From: Microbacterium sp. ABRD28
GTDB taxonomy: Bacteria > Actinomycetota > Actinomycetes > Actinomycetales > Microbacteriaceae
Length of the DNA stretch: 64,000 nt
Assembly (NCBI RefSeq): GCF_003850245.1
Contig: NZ_CP031015.1
Coordinates: 2,294,001 to 2,358,000 of the forward strand
Direction: 5' to 3'
Below the pieces are notes generated by a model that was given only the letters and a program-made list of their open reading frames with translations, was not told the origin of the DNA and made no database searches. The position numbers were made by a program, and so were the translations under genes. Below are positions 8,213 through 17,042 of this stretch, piece after piece (within the stretch, counting starts at the first letter, position 1; each line of letters begins with the position of its first letter).

Positions 8213-10246
8213 TCAGGCTGCGACGGGGACCGCCGTGCTCACGGGAGCGACGACCGTCGCCTCCCGCTTGTGCACCCACCGCTTCAGCGCGATGACGGCG
8301 AAAGCCGACACCAGGACGCCCGCGAGGATCGAGACGAGGAAGCCCCAGATGGGCTGGATCGCGAAGAAGACGAAGATGCCACCGTGCGGCGCGAGCGAAG
8401 ACACCCCGATCGCCATGCTCAGGCCGCCGGTCACCGCACCGCCCAGCATCGACGCCGGGATGACGCGGAAGAGGTCCGCTGCGGCGAAGGGGATCGCCCC
8501 CTCGGAGATGAACGCGGCGCCCAGCAGCCAGGCCGCCTTGCCGTTCTCGCGTTCGACGGGGGTGAAGAGATTGCGCGCCAGCACCGTCGATGCGAGGGCC
8601 ATCGCCAGCGGCGGCACCATGCCGGCCGCCATCACGGCCGCCATGATGAGGTAGGGCGAGGAGAACGGCTGCGACGCCGTCGCGGCTGCGAGTCCGGTGG
8701 TGGCGAAGGTGTAGGCGACCTTGTTGACGGGCCCTCCGAGGTCGAAGCACATCATCAGACCGAGGATGACCCCCAGGATGACCGCCGACGCGCCGTTCAG
8801 GCTGTTGAGCCAGTCGGTCAGCCAGGTCATCAGCTGCGCGATGGGCCGACCGAGGAAGAGGATCATGAGGCCGGAGGCGACGACCGACCCGACGAGCGGG
8901 ATGATGACCACCGGCATGAGCCCGCGCAGCCAGCGAGGGGCCGGCAGACGCCCGAGCCACCAGGCGATGAATCCGGCCAGCAGTCCGCCGATGAGCCCGC
9001 CGATGAACCCCGCGCTCATCAGGACGGCGACCGCGCCCGCCACGAAGCCGGGAGCGATGCCCGGCCGATCGGCGATCGCGAAGGCGATGAACCCGGCCAG
9101 CACCGGAACGAGGAAGCCCATCGAGGTCGCGCCGATCATGAAGGCGACCGAGCCGAGGTACTGACCGAGACCGCCGGCGGGCAGATCCCACAGCGAGTTC
9201 TGCACGATGACGTTCGCCGCATCGTCGGTCACCTGGTACCCACCGAGGAGGAATCCCAGCGCGATCAGCAGACCGCCGCCCGCGACGAAGGGAATCATGT
9301 AGCTCACGCCGGTGAGGAGCCAGCGCTTGATGCGGGCGCCGACCGATTCCTGAACAGCCGTGGAGTTCGCCGCAGCCGCCGTTGCTGCACCGCCGACCCT
9401 CTCGGCGCGCGGATCGGATGCCGCGGCGACCGCGTCGGCGATGAGCTTCTCCGGCTGCTCGATGCCGCGCTTGACGCTGGTGCGCACGACGGGCTTGCCT
9501 GCGAAACGCTGGGGCTCGCGGACGTCGACGTCGACGGCGAAGATGACGGCGTCGGCATCGCGGATGATCTCGGCTGGAAGCGGCCGATAGCCACTGGAGC
9601 CCTGGGGTTCCACGACGAGGTCGACCCCGGCCTTGTCCCCCGCTGCCGTCAGGGCGTCCGCGGCCATGAAGGTGTGGGCGATTCCCGTCGCGCAGGCCGT
9701 GACGGCGACGATGCGCGGACGAGCGTCGTCGGCAGCGGCGGGCTGTGCAGGTCCCGTGGGTGCGGAGATCGAGGTCGCGCCCGTTTCGCCGATCGCCTCT
9801 CGGACGATCGCCACGACCTCGTCGTCGCTTTTCGCCGCGCGCAGACCCGCGGTGAAGTCGTCGTCCATGAGGCTTCGCGCGAGCTTGGACAGCACGGCGA
9901 GGTGGTCCTCGGCGGCGTCGGCGGGCGCGGCGATGAGGAACACCAGATCGGCGGGTCCGTCATCGGCACCGAAGTCGACCCCCGGCACCAGCCGGGCGAA
10001 GGCCAGCGACGGGCGGGTGACGGCGGCGCTCTTGGCGTGTGGGATCGCGATGCCGCCGGGCAGGCCCGTCTCGTCCTTCTGCTCGCGAGCCCACGCGTCC
10101 GAGAACAGCGCCTCCGCGTCGGTCGCGCGGCCCTCTGCGACCACACGGTCGGCGAGGGCGCGGATCACTGCGGACTTGTCGGACCCCAGTCCGACGTCCA
10201 GGCTCACAAGGCCGGGGGTGATGGTGTGCGACGTCGGTGAAGACAT
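8213..10246 (-). CDS. fruA: PTS fructose transporter subunit IIABC
   Basis: Membrane permease that imports fructose and phosphorylates it at C1 with phosphate passed from PEP through EI and HPr. The 677 aa protein holds three domains in the order IIA-IIB-IIC. The IIA phospho-histidine is in GGIAIPHAKS (His70). The IIB phospho-cysteine is in VTACATGIAHTFMA (Cys185). The IIC membrane domain runs from about 300 to 660 with GVSYMIPFVAGGGLLIA at its start. The ATG at 10246 has AGGAGG 8 nt upstream; a longer frame upstream is antisense to fruK and was rejected. It lies 23 bp after fruK. EI and HPr genes are not in the window. Confidence 0.95.
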   Translation of the reverse strand: MSSPTSHTITPGLVSLDVGLGSDKSAVIRALADRVVAEGRATDAEALFSDAWAREQKDETGLPGGIAIPHAKSAAVTRPSLAFARLVPGVDFGADDGPADLVFLIAAPADAAEDHLAVLSKLARSLMDDDFTAGLRAAKSDDEVVAIVREAIGETGATSISAPTGPAQPAAADDARPRIVAVTACATGIAHTFMAADALTAAGDKAGVDLVVEPQGSSGYRPLPAEIIRDADAVIFAVDVDVREPQRFAGKPVVRTSVKRGIEQPEKLIADAVAAASDPRAERVGGAATAAAANSTAVQESVGARIKRWLLTGVSYMIPFVAGGGLLIALGFLLGGYQVTDDAANVIVQNSLWDLPAGGLGQYLGSVAFMIGATSMGFLVPVLAGFIAFAIADRPGIAPGFVAGAVAVLMSAGFIGGLIGGLLAGFIAWWLGRLPAPRWLRGLMPVVIIPLVGSVVASGLMILFLGRPIAQLMTWLTDWLNSLNGASAVILGVILGLMMCFDLGGPVNKVAYTFATTGLAAATASQPFSSPYLIMAAVMAAGMVPPLAMALASTVLARNLFTPVERENGKAAWLLGAAFISEGAIPFAAADLFRVIPASMLGGAVTGGLSMAIGVSSLAPHGGIFVFFAIQPIWGFLVSILAGVLVSAFAVIALKRWVHKREATVVAPVSTAVPVAA

Positions 10247-10269
10247 CTTCGAGACCTCCTCTGGTCTGC

Positions 10270-11262
10270 TCACGGGGCGATGCCCGCAGGGGTGGTGCGC
10301 TCGGCGACGAGCGCGACGGCTCGAACCTCCCCGGTGGGGAGGTCGGCGGGAGTGGGGATCTGGGTGCCGGGAAGCGATGCCGCGGCGGCGCCGTAGCGGA
10401 CCGCGCGCTCGAGCCGTTCGGCGGGGCCCGCGCCGGCGACCGCCGCGAGCACGTATCCGGCGAGGGAGCTGTCCCCCGCACCGACGGTGCTCACCGCCCG
10501 GACCGACGGGGGTGCGGCGAACCACGCGCCACCCTCGGTCAGCAGCACGGCGCCCAGGGATCCCAGCGTCACCAGCGCCGAACCCACCGAACCGGGAACG
10601 AGGCCGGCCCCGACGCGGACGACCTCGGCGACGAGGTCGGCGACGTCGGGGTCCGAACCTCCGAGTGCGCCGCCGAGACCGGCCAGCTGCGCGAGTTCCG
10701 CGTCGTTGGGCTTGATGAGATCGGGGCGACTCCGCTCGACCACGACAGCGAGCGCCGCGCCTGAGGTGTCGACCGCGATGAGGGGCGCGTCGGGAGCCTC
10801 GCGGACGGCGTCGATGACATCCGCGTAGAAGTCGTCGCCGACACCCGGCGGCACGGAACCTGCCAAGACCAGCCAGCGGGCACCTCGGCTGGCCGCGACG
10901 GTGTCGGCGATGGCCGCGCGGCGGTCGGCGATCGTCAGACGAGCCCCCGGCAGATTGATCTTGGTCGTCGTCCCCGCGGGATCGGTCAGTGCGATGTTGG
11001 CTCGGACGCGACCGGCCACTGCGGTCGAACGGGTGGGCACTCCCGTCTCACGGAGCAGATCGGCGTAGGGGTCGTGCGGATTCAGAGGCACGAGCGCGAG
11101 GGTGGGCACTCCCGCGGCGACGATCGCGCGCGAGACGTTGACCCCCTTGCCCCCGGCATCCTCGCGGACGGACACAGCCTGCTGCACCTCACCGGGCCGC
11201 AGGACGGAATCCAGCGCAACGGTGCGATCCAACGACGGGTTCGCCGTGAGCGTGACGATCAT
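10270..11262 (-). CDS. fruK: 1-phosphofructokinase, PfkB family
   Basis: Phosphorylates fructose 1-phosphate, the product of the PTS permease encoded next to it, to fructose 1,6-bisphosphate. The 330 aa ribokinase-fold enzyme has the N-terminal block TLTANPSLDRTVALD, the sugar-binding GGKGVNVSRA motif, and the ATP/anion-hole motif VGAGDSSLAGYVLA with the catalytic Asp. ATG 11262 forms an ATGA overlap with fruR and has GGAGG 10 nt upstream; a GTG at 11271 is too close to that site. It is the middle gene of fruR-fruK-fruA. Confidence 0.95.
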   Translation of the reverse strand: MIVTLTANPSLDRTVALDSVLRPGEVQQAVSVREDAGGKGVNVSRAIVAAGVPTLALVPLNPHDPYADLLRETGVPTRSTAVAGRVRANIALTDPAGTTTKINLPGARLTIADRRAAIADTVAASRGARWLVLAGSVPPGVGDDFYADVIDAVREAPDAPLIAVDTSGAALAVVVERSRPDLIKPNDAELAQLAGLGGALGGSDPDVADLVAEVVRVGAGLVPGSVGSALVTLGSLGAVLLTEGGAWFAAPPSVRAVSTVGAGDSSLAGYVLAAVAGAGPAERLERAVRYGAAAASLPGTQIPTPADLPTGEVRAVALVAERTTPAGIAP

Positions 11263-12044
11263 GCGGTCCACACCTCCACGTCGGCGCTCTTGAGCGCATC
11301 GCCGAGTTCTGCGGGGGGCGTGGTCTCGGTGACGAGGACGTCGATGTCCTCGAGCCCCGCGAACCGCACCAGGTACTCCTCCCCCACCTTGCTGGTGTCG
11401 GCGAGGACGATGACTCGTCGCGCAGCGCTCACGACGGCCCGCTTGACCGCCGCCTCCTCGGGGTCGGGCGTGCTGAGTCCGAAGGCGGCCGAGATCCCGT
11501 TCGTGCCGATGACCGCGACGTCGGGGCGGAGCTGAGAGATGGCCTCCACCGCCGCCGAGCCGACGGCGGCCGCCGTCAGACCCCGCACCCTCCCGCCGAT
11601 GAGGGTCAGGGTCAGATCGGCATGGGCTCCGAGGTCGAAGGCGATGGGAACGGCGTGGGTGACCAGCTCGAGCCGTGCGGCACCGTCGACGGGGGTGCGG
11701 GCGGCGAATTCCCGTGCGAAGGCCGCGGTCGTCGTTCCGGCGTCGATGAAGATGGATCCGCCGAGGCCGGCCAGTGCTTCGGCTGCCCGAACGGCGATGC
11801 GCGCCTTCTCGTCTCCGCGCACCGCGCCGCGATCGGCGACGGCGGTCTCACTGGTTCCGCCGCGTGACGCGGCGACCGCGCCGCCATGAACCCGACGCAG
11901 CGCACCCGCGCGCTCCAGCGCATCGAGGTCGCGTCGCACGGTTTCCGTGGTCACCCCGAAGTCACGGGCGAGGTCGACGACGGAAACACGACCAGCCGTC
12001 AGCAGTTCCCGCTCGATCGCGTCCTGTCGCTCCGTCGCGTACAT
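11259..12044 (-). CDS. fruR: DeoR family transcriptional regulator of the fructose operon
   Basis: A 261 aa sugar-phosphate-responsive repressor. An N-terminal winged helix (residues 1-57, DLARDFGVTTETVRRDLDAL as recognition segment) is followed by the DeoR sensor domain, with the pentose-isomerase-like motif FIDAGTTTAAFA near residue 100. First gene of the fru operon, with ATGA coupling to fruK. Fructose 1-phosphate is the usual inducer of such repressors. Tandem repeats in its own upstream region are the likely operator, so it should repress itself and the operon. Confidence 0.9.
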   Translation of the reverse strand: MYATERQDAIERELLTAGRVSVVDLARDFGVTTETVRRDLDALERAGALRRVHGGAVAASRGGTSETAVADRGAVRGDEKARIAVRAAEALAGLGGSIFIDAGTTTAAFAREFAARTPVDGAARLELVTHAVPIAFDLGAHADLTLTLIGGRVRGLTAAAVGSAAVEAISQLRPDVAVIGTNGISAAFGLSTPDPEEAAVKRAVVSAARRVIVLADTSKVGEEYLVRFAGLEDIDVLVTETTPPAELGDALKSADVEVWTA

Positions 12045-12070
12045 GCATCCTCTTCCTCAAGGTTTCCCAC

Positions 12071-12076
12071 AGAGTA
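12071..12076 (-). promoter_or_regulatory. -10 element of the fruRKA operon
   Basis: TACTCT with TTGTTT 17 nt upstream forms a plausible promoter on the minus strand. It is directly followed upstream by the repeat cluster attributed to FruR, so bound repressor would block RNA polymerase. Confidence 0.45.
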
Positions 12077-12122
12077 CAACAGGAACCAACACGAAACAAC
12101 ATAAATCTAGACAAAACCAACA
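12076..12122 (-). promoter_or_regulatory. Phased direct repeats, candidate FruR operator
   Basis: On the minus strand the 6-mer TGTTGK occurs four times. On plus-strand numbering the copies begin at 12076, 12086, 12096 and 12117, spaced 10, 10 and 21 bp apart, that is on one face of the helix. T/G-rich direct repeats of this type are typical of DeoR-family operators. They overlap the proposed fru promoter. Assignment to FruR rests on proximity. Confidence 0.6.
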
Positions 12123-12212
12123 TTGCGCGTCCGAGCCCACCGGAGCCCGACGACGACGCCCGAGTAGGGTCGTGAAGACCACCGTCGGCAGACGCCCCAC
12201 GAAGGAACCGCC

Positions 12213-13508
12213 GTGTCCCCCACCCCGTCCTCACCCGATCCGCTCCTCGATGGCCGCTATCGTCTGGGAGACCTCGTCGGCGAGGGTGGGATGGCGCGGG
12301 TGTACCGCGCAGAAGACGTGCTCCTCGGGCGCTCGGTGGCCGTCAAAGTCCTGCGCCCAGGCGTGGAGGGATCGGCTTCGCCCGAGCGGGCACGGGCCGA
12401 AGTCGCGGCTCTGGCCGCCCTGAGCCATCCGGCCCTGGTGATGCTTCTGGACGCGAGCCTGGAACCGGGAAAGCCCGAGTACCTCGTCATGGAGTTCGTG
12501 GAGGGGCAGACGCTCGCCCGAGCATTGTCCGCCAGCCCACTGCCTCCGACCGAAGTGGCGGCACTCGCCGCCGAACTCGCCGAGGCCCTGCACGTGGTCC
12601 ACGCAGCCGGTGTCGTGCACCGCGACCTCAAACCGGCCAACATCCTGGTCACACCGTCTCCCCTGCCCCATCGCCTGTTCCGCGCCAAGCTCGCGGACTT
12701 CGGCATCGCCTACCTGCTCGACAGCGCGCGGATCACCACACCCGGCACCGTGATCGGCACCGCGTCCTACCTGGCCCCCGAGCAGGTGCGCGGTGCCGCC
12801 CCCGCCCCGCCAGCCGACATCTACGCGCTCGGATTGGTGCTGCTCGAAGCGCTGACCGGCACGCGGGCGTTCCCTGCCGCGTCCGCCGCCGAGGCGGCAC
12901 TCGCCCGATTGGGTGCGCCGCCTCGCATCCCTGCTGATGTCGGGCCGGGATGGCGGGCGCTCCTGGAGCGCATGACGGACCTCGATCCCGCCCGCAGGCC
13001 GGCGGCGCTGGAGGTCGCCGTGGCGACGGCCGACCTCACCGGCAGCACACCGGTCGAGATGGCGACCGCCGTGCTCCCGGCGGCACCCGGGCGCGGTGAG
13101 GAGCCGACGGCCGTCCTCGCTCCTGCTCATCCGACCGGCGCAGCCGCCCCCACCCGACGTCGCCGTGCCCCGGTCGCCTGGGGGGCCGTCGCGGCCGGAG
13201 CGGCACTGGTCCTGGGACTGGGCACGTGGGCCGCCGTCAGCGCCGGCACCGCCATGCCCGGACCGGCGGCGAATGACCCGAGCGAGAGCCCCGTGCCGGC
13301 GACGACGACCTCCGACCCCGGGGTGGACCCGGCCTTCGAACAGCCCGCCGATCCCGCCCCGCCGGCCGACGAGCAGACGCAGCGCGACGCCGAGAAGGCC
13401 CAGCGAGAGGCAGAGAAGGAGGCAGAGAAGGCACGCAAGGAGGCCGAGAAGGAAGCAGAACGCGAACGCGAGGAGGCCGAGGACGGCCCCGGCGACGGCG
13501 ACGGCTGA
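12213..13508 (+). CDS. Serine/threonine protein kinase, membrane-anchored (PknB-like kinase domain)
   Basis: A 431 aa Hanks-type kinase. The catalytic domain spans residues 14-275. It has the glycine loop GEGGMARVY, the VAVKVL lysine, the catalytic loop HRDLKPANIL, DFG, and an APE-type PEQV motif. A single membrane helix follows at about 322-346. The outside portion is an Asp/Pro/Thr linker and then a highly charged Glu/Lys/Ala/Arg helix (about 388-425), not PASTA repeats, so it is unlikely to sense muropeptides like classical PknB. GTG start with AAGGA 7 nt upstream. It stands alone, divergent from fruR. Its substrate is unknown. Confidence 0.92.
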   Translation: MSPTPSSPDPLLDGRYRLGDLVGEGGMARVYRAEDVLLGRSVAVKVLRPGVEGSASPERARAEVAALAALSHPALVMLLDASLEPGKPEYLVMEFVEGQTLARALSASPLPPTEVAALAAELAEALHVVHAAGVVHRDLKPANILVTPSPLPHRLFRAKLADFGIAYLLDSARITTPGTVIGTASYLAPEQVRGAAPAPPADIYALGLVLLEALTGTRAFPAASAAEAALARLGAPPRIPADVGPGWRALLERMTDLDPARRPAALEVAVATADLTGSTPVEMATAVLPAAPGRGEEPTAVLAPAHPTGAAAPTRRRRAPVAWGAVAAGAALVLGLGTWAAVSAGTAMPGPAANDPSESPVPATTTSDPGVDPAFEQPADPAPPADEQTQRDAEKAQREAEKEAEKARKEAEKEAEREREEAEDGPGDGDG

Positions 13509-13523
13509 CACATCGCCTGAAAC

Positions 13524-13559
13524 GCACGAAAGCCCCCGGCGAACCGGAGGCTTTCGTGC
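13524..13559. terminator. Terminator hairpin shared by kinase gene and tRNA-Glu
   Basis: An 11-bp inverted repeat (GCACGAAAGCC with GGCTTTCGTGC) with a GC-rich inner stem lies between the kinase stop and the 3' end of the convergent tRNA gene. It can serve both strands. Confidence 0.75.
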
Positions 13560-13565
13560 TGTTGG

Positions 13566-13638
13566 TGACCCCAGCGGGATTCGAACCCGCGTTACCGCCG
13601 TGAGAGGGCGGCGTACTAGGCCGCTATACGATGGGGCC
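13566..13638 (-). tRNA. tRNA-Glu (CTC)
   Basis: A 73-nt cloverleaf on the minus strand. The acceptor stem is GGCCCCA/TGGGGTC with discriminator A. The anticodon stem is CCGCC/GGCGG around the loop CTCTCAC (anticodon CTC), and the T-arm has GGTTCGAATCC. CCA is not encoded. It lies 1.9 kb from gltX, whose product charges it. Confidence 0.96.
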
Positions 13639-13745
13639 GTCAGGCAACCGTTCGATTATGCCATGGCCTCGGCGCCGCGAACAAATCGGGCCGGCGCCGG
13701 CGGACGCCGCTTGCCGACGCCGCCCCGCACGGGTTGACTCGGGTC

Positions 13746-14384
13746 ATGCGAGTCACCAAGCACGAACACGCGGCGCTCACCCTCGAAGACTCCGGCTCGA
13801 CGCTGGTGATCGATCCCGGCACCTTCACCGACCCCCTCTACGACCTCCGCGAGGTCGCGGGGATCGTGCTGACGCACGAGCACCCCGATCACTGGACGGC
13901 CGATCATCTCGACCGCATCCTGAAGATGTCGCCGGGTACCCCCGTCTACGGTCCGCCGGGCGTCGCCGCGGCCGCGGCGGGCTTCGATGTGATCGTCGTG
14001 AATCCCGGCGACACCCTGGAGCTCGGGCCGTTCCGCCTCCGGTTCTTCGGCGGCCAGCACGCGGTCATCCACTCCTCGCTCCCGGTCGTCGACAACGTCG
14101 GGGTCCTCGTGAACGACGTCTTCTACTACCCCGGCGACTCCTACACCGTTCCCGGGGGTGTGGACGTGCAGCTGCTGGCCGCGCCCCTGGGTGCCCCCTG
14201 GCTGAAGATCGGCGAGGCGATCGACTTCGTGCTCGCAGTGAAGCCCCGACAGGCTTTCGGAACCCATGACATGACGCTGTCGATCCTCGGGCGCGACATG
14301 CACCGTGGGCGGCTGCGCTGGGCGACCGAGCAGAACGGCGGCGAGTTCTTCGAACTCGAGCCCGGGGACTCGATCGACGTCTGA
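13746..14384 (+). CDS. MBL fold metal-dependent hydrolase
   Basis: A 212 aa metallo-beta-lactamase-fold protein of the UlaG-like class. The HxHxDH metal motif is LTHEHPDHWT, with further ligands in GGQHAVIH and PGDSYTVPGG. The natural substrate is unknown; relatives act on phosphodiesters, lactones or nucleotides. I prefer the ATG at 13746 (MRVTKHEHAALTLED, where homology to the family begins) over an in-frame TTG at 13734; no clear Shine-Dalgarno helps decide. It stands just upstream of a phosphotransferase gene and may be cotranscribed with it. Confidence 0.85.
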   Translation: MRVTKHEHAALTLEDSGSTLVIDPGTFTDPLYDLREVAGIVLTHEHPDHWTADHLDRILKMSPGTPVYGPPGVAAAAAGFDVIVVNPGDTLELGPFRLRFFGGQHAVIHSSLPVVDNVGVLVNDVFYYPGDSYTVPGGVDVQLLAAPLGAPWLKIGEAIDFVLAVKPRQAFGTHDMTLSILGRDMHRGRLRWATEQNGGEFFELEPGDSIDV

Positions 14385-14406
14385 CGTCGTTCGGAGAATG
14401 CCGCCG

Positions 14407-15321
14407 ATGCCGGGGATGCCGCCTGCCGACGTCCAGATCACCTCGGCGCTCGTGGCGGGGCTGATCCGCCGCTCCGTTCCCGACGTCGGGTCCGAGACGC
14501 TCTCAGCCCAGCCGGCCGCGAGAGGCTGGGACTGCGAGACCTGGCGGCTGGGTGAGAAGCTCGCGGTGCGTCTGCCCCGTCGTGCCGCCGCCGCGGCCGG
14601 CGTCGCGCATGAGCAGGCGGTCATGCGGTCGCTGTCCGAGAATCTCGCGGCCGCCGACGTCGGCGCACCGGACGTGGTGTTCGCGGGGCGGCCGGACGAG
14701 ACCTTCCCCTATCCGTGGTCGGTGGTCACCTGGCACGAGGGCAGTACCGGACTGGACGTCGCCCGGGAGGATCGCCGGGCGTGGGCGGCACCACTGGCTC
14801 ACGCACTTCGCGCGATTCATCGCACCGCCCCGGGCGATCTCCCCGCCAATCCCGCCCGCGGGGGCGCGCTTTCCACGCGAGCCGAGAGCGTCGCACGTCA
14901 TCTCTCCGCCCTCCGCGAGACGTCGACGGTGGGCGCCCGCGACATCGGCCTGCTGGCGAGACTGTGGGACGAGGGCCTCGCGGCCGACGGATGGCGCGGT
15001 GCGCCCGCACTCATCCACGGCGACCTCCACCCGGGGAACCTCATCGCGCGCGGACCTCGACTGGTCGCGGTGATCGACTTCATCGACGTCGCCCCCGGCG
15101 ACCCCGCCTACGATCTCGCCGCCGCCTGGCTCTGCTTCGATGCTGACGGGCGCCGCGCCTTCATCCGGAACACCGAGGATGTCTTCGCCGCCGACGATTG
15201 GATCCGCGCCCGCGCCTGGGCGGCGGCGTTCACGGCGATCCTCCTCGGGCAGAGTGACGATCTGCCCGCCTACGCGGCGCTCGCCCGAGAGAGCCTCGCG
15301 GAGCTGCGCCGATGGCCCTGA
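14407..15321 (+). CDS. Phosphotransferase family protein (aminoglycoside phosphotransferase fold)
   Basis: A 304 aa kinase-like enzyme. It shows the catalytic loop LIHGDLHPGNLI and the Mg-binding segment VIDFIDVAPGDPAYDLA. The N-terminal lobe has the ATP-binding strand pattern (GWDCETWRLGEKLAVRLPRR). Such genes are often annotated as antibiotic kinases, but in soil actinobacteria most are of unknown substrate, and nothing here points to resistance. The start is ambiguous: ATG 14398 has GGAG only 1 nt away, while ATG 14407 places it 10 nt away. Confidence 0.85.
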   Translation: MPGMPPADVQITSALVAGLIRRSVPDVGSETLSAQPAARGWDCETWRLGEKLAVRLPRRAAAAAGVAHEQAVMRSLSENLAAADVGAPDVVFAGRPDETFPYPWSVVTWHEGSTGLDVAREDRRAWAAPLAHALRAIHRTAPGDLPANPARGGALSTRAESVARHLSALRETSTVGARDIGLLARLWDEGLAADGWRGAPALIHGDLHPGNLIARGPRLVAVIDFIDVAPGDPAYDLAAAWLCFDADGRRAFIRNTEDVFAADDWIRARAWAAAFTAILLGQSDDLPAYAALARESLAELRRWP

Positions 15322-15323
15322 AC

Positions 15324-15358
15324 GACGAAAACCCCCGAATGATCGGGGGTTTCTCGTC
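15324..15358. terminator. Terminator hairpin between phosphotransferase gene and tRNA-Gln
   Basis: A stem of about 15 bp (GACGAAAACCCCCGA with TCGGGGGTTTCTCGTC, one bulge) and a short loop lies between the convergent phosphotransferase and tRNA-Gln genes. It ends in a T-rich stretch on the plus strand. Confidence 0.8.
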
Positions 15359-15361
15359 TTG

Positions 15362-15433
15362 CTGGGGTACCTGGACTCGAACCAAGAACAACTGAACCAG
15401 AATCAGCCGTGTTGCCAATTACACCATACCCCA
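15362..15433 (-). tRNA. tRNA-Gln (CTG)
   Basis: A 72-nt cloverleaf on the minus strand. The acceptor stem is TGGGGTA/TACCCCA with discriminator G. The anticodon loop TTCTGGT gives CTG, and the T-arm has GGTTCGAGTCC. The T-A first base pair is typical of tRNA-Gln. It lies immediately downstream of gltX on the same strand. CCA is not encoded. Confidence 0.95.
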
Positions 15434-15514
15434 ATGGCCCCAGCCGAAGCCGTGCCGAGGGTCGAGTCTAGTAGACCTCGGACTGGTCGCCAAACCGAGA
15501 GCGGATGCCGCGGT

Positions 15515-17029
15515 TCATCGCCCGAGGTGGGCGACCAGCCGGCCCAGCCGCCGCACCGATTCGGCCTTCCCGAGGAGCTCCATCGATTCGAACAGCGGCG
15601 GGGAGACTCGACGCCCGGTGATCGCGACGCGGGGCGGACCGTAGGCCACCCGGGGTTTCAGCCCAAGCTCGTCGACGAGGGCGCGCGCGAGGGCGTCCTG
15701 CACGGCCGCGGCGGTCCACTCCCCCGCGGGAACGAGCTCGAGGGCTCCGACACTCGCGACGAGCACCTCGGTGGCATTCGTGGGCAGACCGGCCAGCGCG
15801 TCGGCGTCGTAGTCCGGCTCGTCGACGAAGAGGAAGCCGAGCATACCCGGCACGTCGCCGAGCAGCTGCAGCCGCTCCTGCACCAGAGGAGCGGCCTCCC
15901 ACAGCAGTGCCGCCTGTTCATCCGACGGCGGGTCGGCGATGACGCCCGCAGCGGCGAGGTAGGGGACGATGCGAGCGGCGAAGTCGCCGGGTTCGAGCAT
16001 CCTGATGTGATCGCCGTTGATCGATTCGGCCTTCTTCTGATCGAAGCGGGCGGGGTTGGGATTGACGTCGGCGATGTCGAAGGCCGCGACCAGCTCGTCC
16101 AGGCTGAACACGTCACGGTCGGGGGCGATCGACCAGCCCAGGAGGGCGAGGTAGTTCAGAAGCCCCTCGGGGATGAAGCCCTTCTCGCGCTGGAGGAAGA
16201 GGTCGGCGCGGGGATCGCGCTTGGAGAGCTTCTTGGTCCCGTCGCCCAGCACGAGCGGCATGTGGCCGAACCGCGGGATGAAGGTGGTCACCCCCGCATC
16301 AATGAGCGCGCGGTACAGGGCGAGCTGGCGGGCGGTGGACGGCATGAGGTCTTCGCCGCGAAGCACATGGGTGATTCCCATGAGCGCATCGTCGACGGGG
16401 TTGACGAAGGTGTAGAGCGGAACGCCGCCGGCACGCACGATGACGAAGTCGGGGAACGACCCCGCGGGGAAGGTCACCTCACCCCGGATGAGATCGACGT
16501 AGGTGAGGTCCTCGTCCGGCGCTCGCAGGCGCCATGCTGGCTCGCGCCCCTCGGCGCGATAGGCGGCTTTCTGCTCCTCGGTGAGGTCGCGGTCGAAGTT
16601 GTCGTAGCCGAGCTGCTTGGCGCGGCCGGATGCTTCGTTGCGAGCGTCGATCTCTTCGGCGGTGGAGAAGCTCTCGTACACCGCGCCGGAGGCGATGAGC
16701 TTCTCCAGGACGCCGCGGTAGATCTCGTGCCGCTGCGACTGACGGTACGGTGCGTGGGGACCGCCCACCTCGACGCCTTCGTCCCAGTCGATCCGCAGCC
16801 ACTGGAGCGCCTCGAGGAGCTGCAGGTAGCTCTCCTCGCTGTCGCGTGCCGCGTCGGTGTCCTCGATGCGGAACACCATGGTGCCGCCGTGGTGTCGTGC
16901 GTAGGCCCAGTTGAACAGGGCGGTGCGCACGAGTCCGACGTGCGGCAGACCTGTCGGCGAGGGGCAGAACCGGACGCGGACGTCGGAACCGGTGGCGGTC
17001 GTGGTGCGGGGATCGGGCGTAGCAGGCAT
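15515..17029 (-). CDS. gltX: Glutamyl-tRNA synthetase
   Basis: Class I synthetase that charges tRNA-Glu. In actinobacteria, which generally lack GlnRS, it is usually non-discriminating and also misacylates tRNA-Gln for GatCAB transamidation. The 504 aa protein has the HIGH-type signature in [20 protein letters not shown] and the KMSKS-type loop [10 protein letters not shown]; the anticodon-binding helices follow to the C-terminus. It lies between genes for tRNA-Gln (downstream) and an MFS transporter (11 bp upstream). TAAACT lies 7 nt before the ATG, so a leaderless transcript from its own promoter is likely. Confidence 0.97.
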   Translation of the reverse strand: MPATPDPRTTTATGSDVRVRFCPSPTGLPHVGLVRTALFNWAYARHHGGTMVFRIEDTDAARDSEESYLQLLEALQWLRIDWDEGVEVGGPHAPYRQSQRHEIYRGVLEKLIASGAVYESFSTAEEIDARNEASGRAKQLGYDNFDRDLTEEQKAAYRAEGREPAWRLRAPDEDLTYVDLIRGEVTFPAGSFPDFVIVRAGGVPLYTFVNPVDDALMGITHVLRGEDLMPSTARQLALYRALIDAGVTTFIPRFGHMPLVLGDGTKKLSKRDPRADLFLQREKGFIPEGLLNYLALLGWSIAPDRDVFSLDELVAAFDIADVNPNPARFDQKKAESINGDHIRMLEPGDFAARIVPYLAAAGVIADPPSDEQAALLWEAAPLVQERLQLLGDVPGMLGFLFVDEPDYDADALAGLPTNATEVLVASVGALELVPAGEWTAAAVQDALARALVDELGLKPRVAYGPPRVAITGRRVSPPLFESMELLGKAESVRRLGRLVAHLGR

Positions 17030-17036
17030 CCTTGCC

Positions 17037-17042
17037 AGTTTA
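17037..17042 (-). promoter_or_regulatory. -10 element of a leaderless gltX transcript
   Basis: TAAACT (TANNNT) lies 7 nt before the gltX ATG. It sits across the stop codon of the upstream MFS gene. Confidence 0.45.

Noticed and set aside
8270..10240. Long plus-strand open frame (656 codons) opposite fruA
   Set aside because: Composition is dominated by Arg, His, Asp and Gly with no hydrophobic pattern, as expected for the shadow of a membrane-protein gene.
13656..14624. Minus-strand frame of 322 codons opposite the MBL hydrolase
   Set aside because: Overlaps tRNA-adjacent sequence and the HxHxDH hydrolase gene; composition is shadow-like.
14407..15321. Antibiotic-resistance call for the phosphotransferase
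   Set aside because: Only the general kinase fold motifs are seen; substrate-specific features cannot be judged and the context is not a resistance locus.
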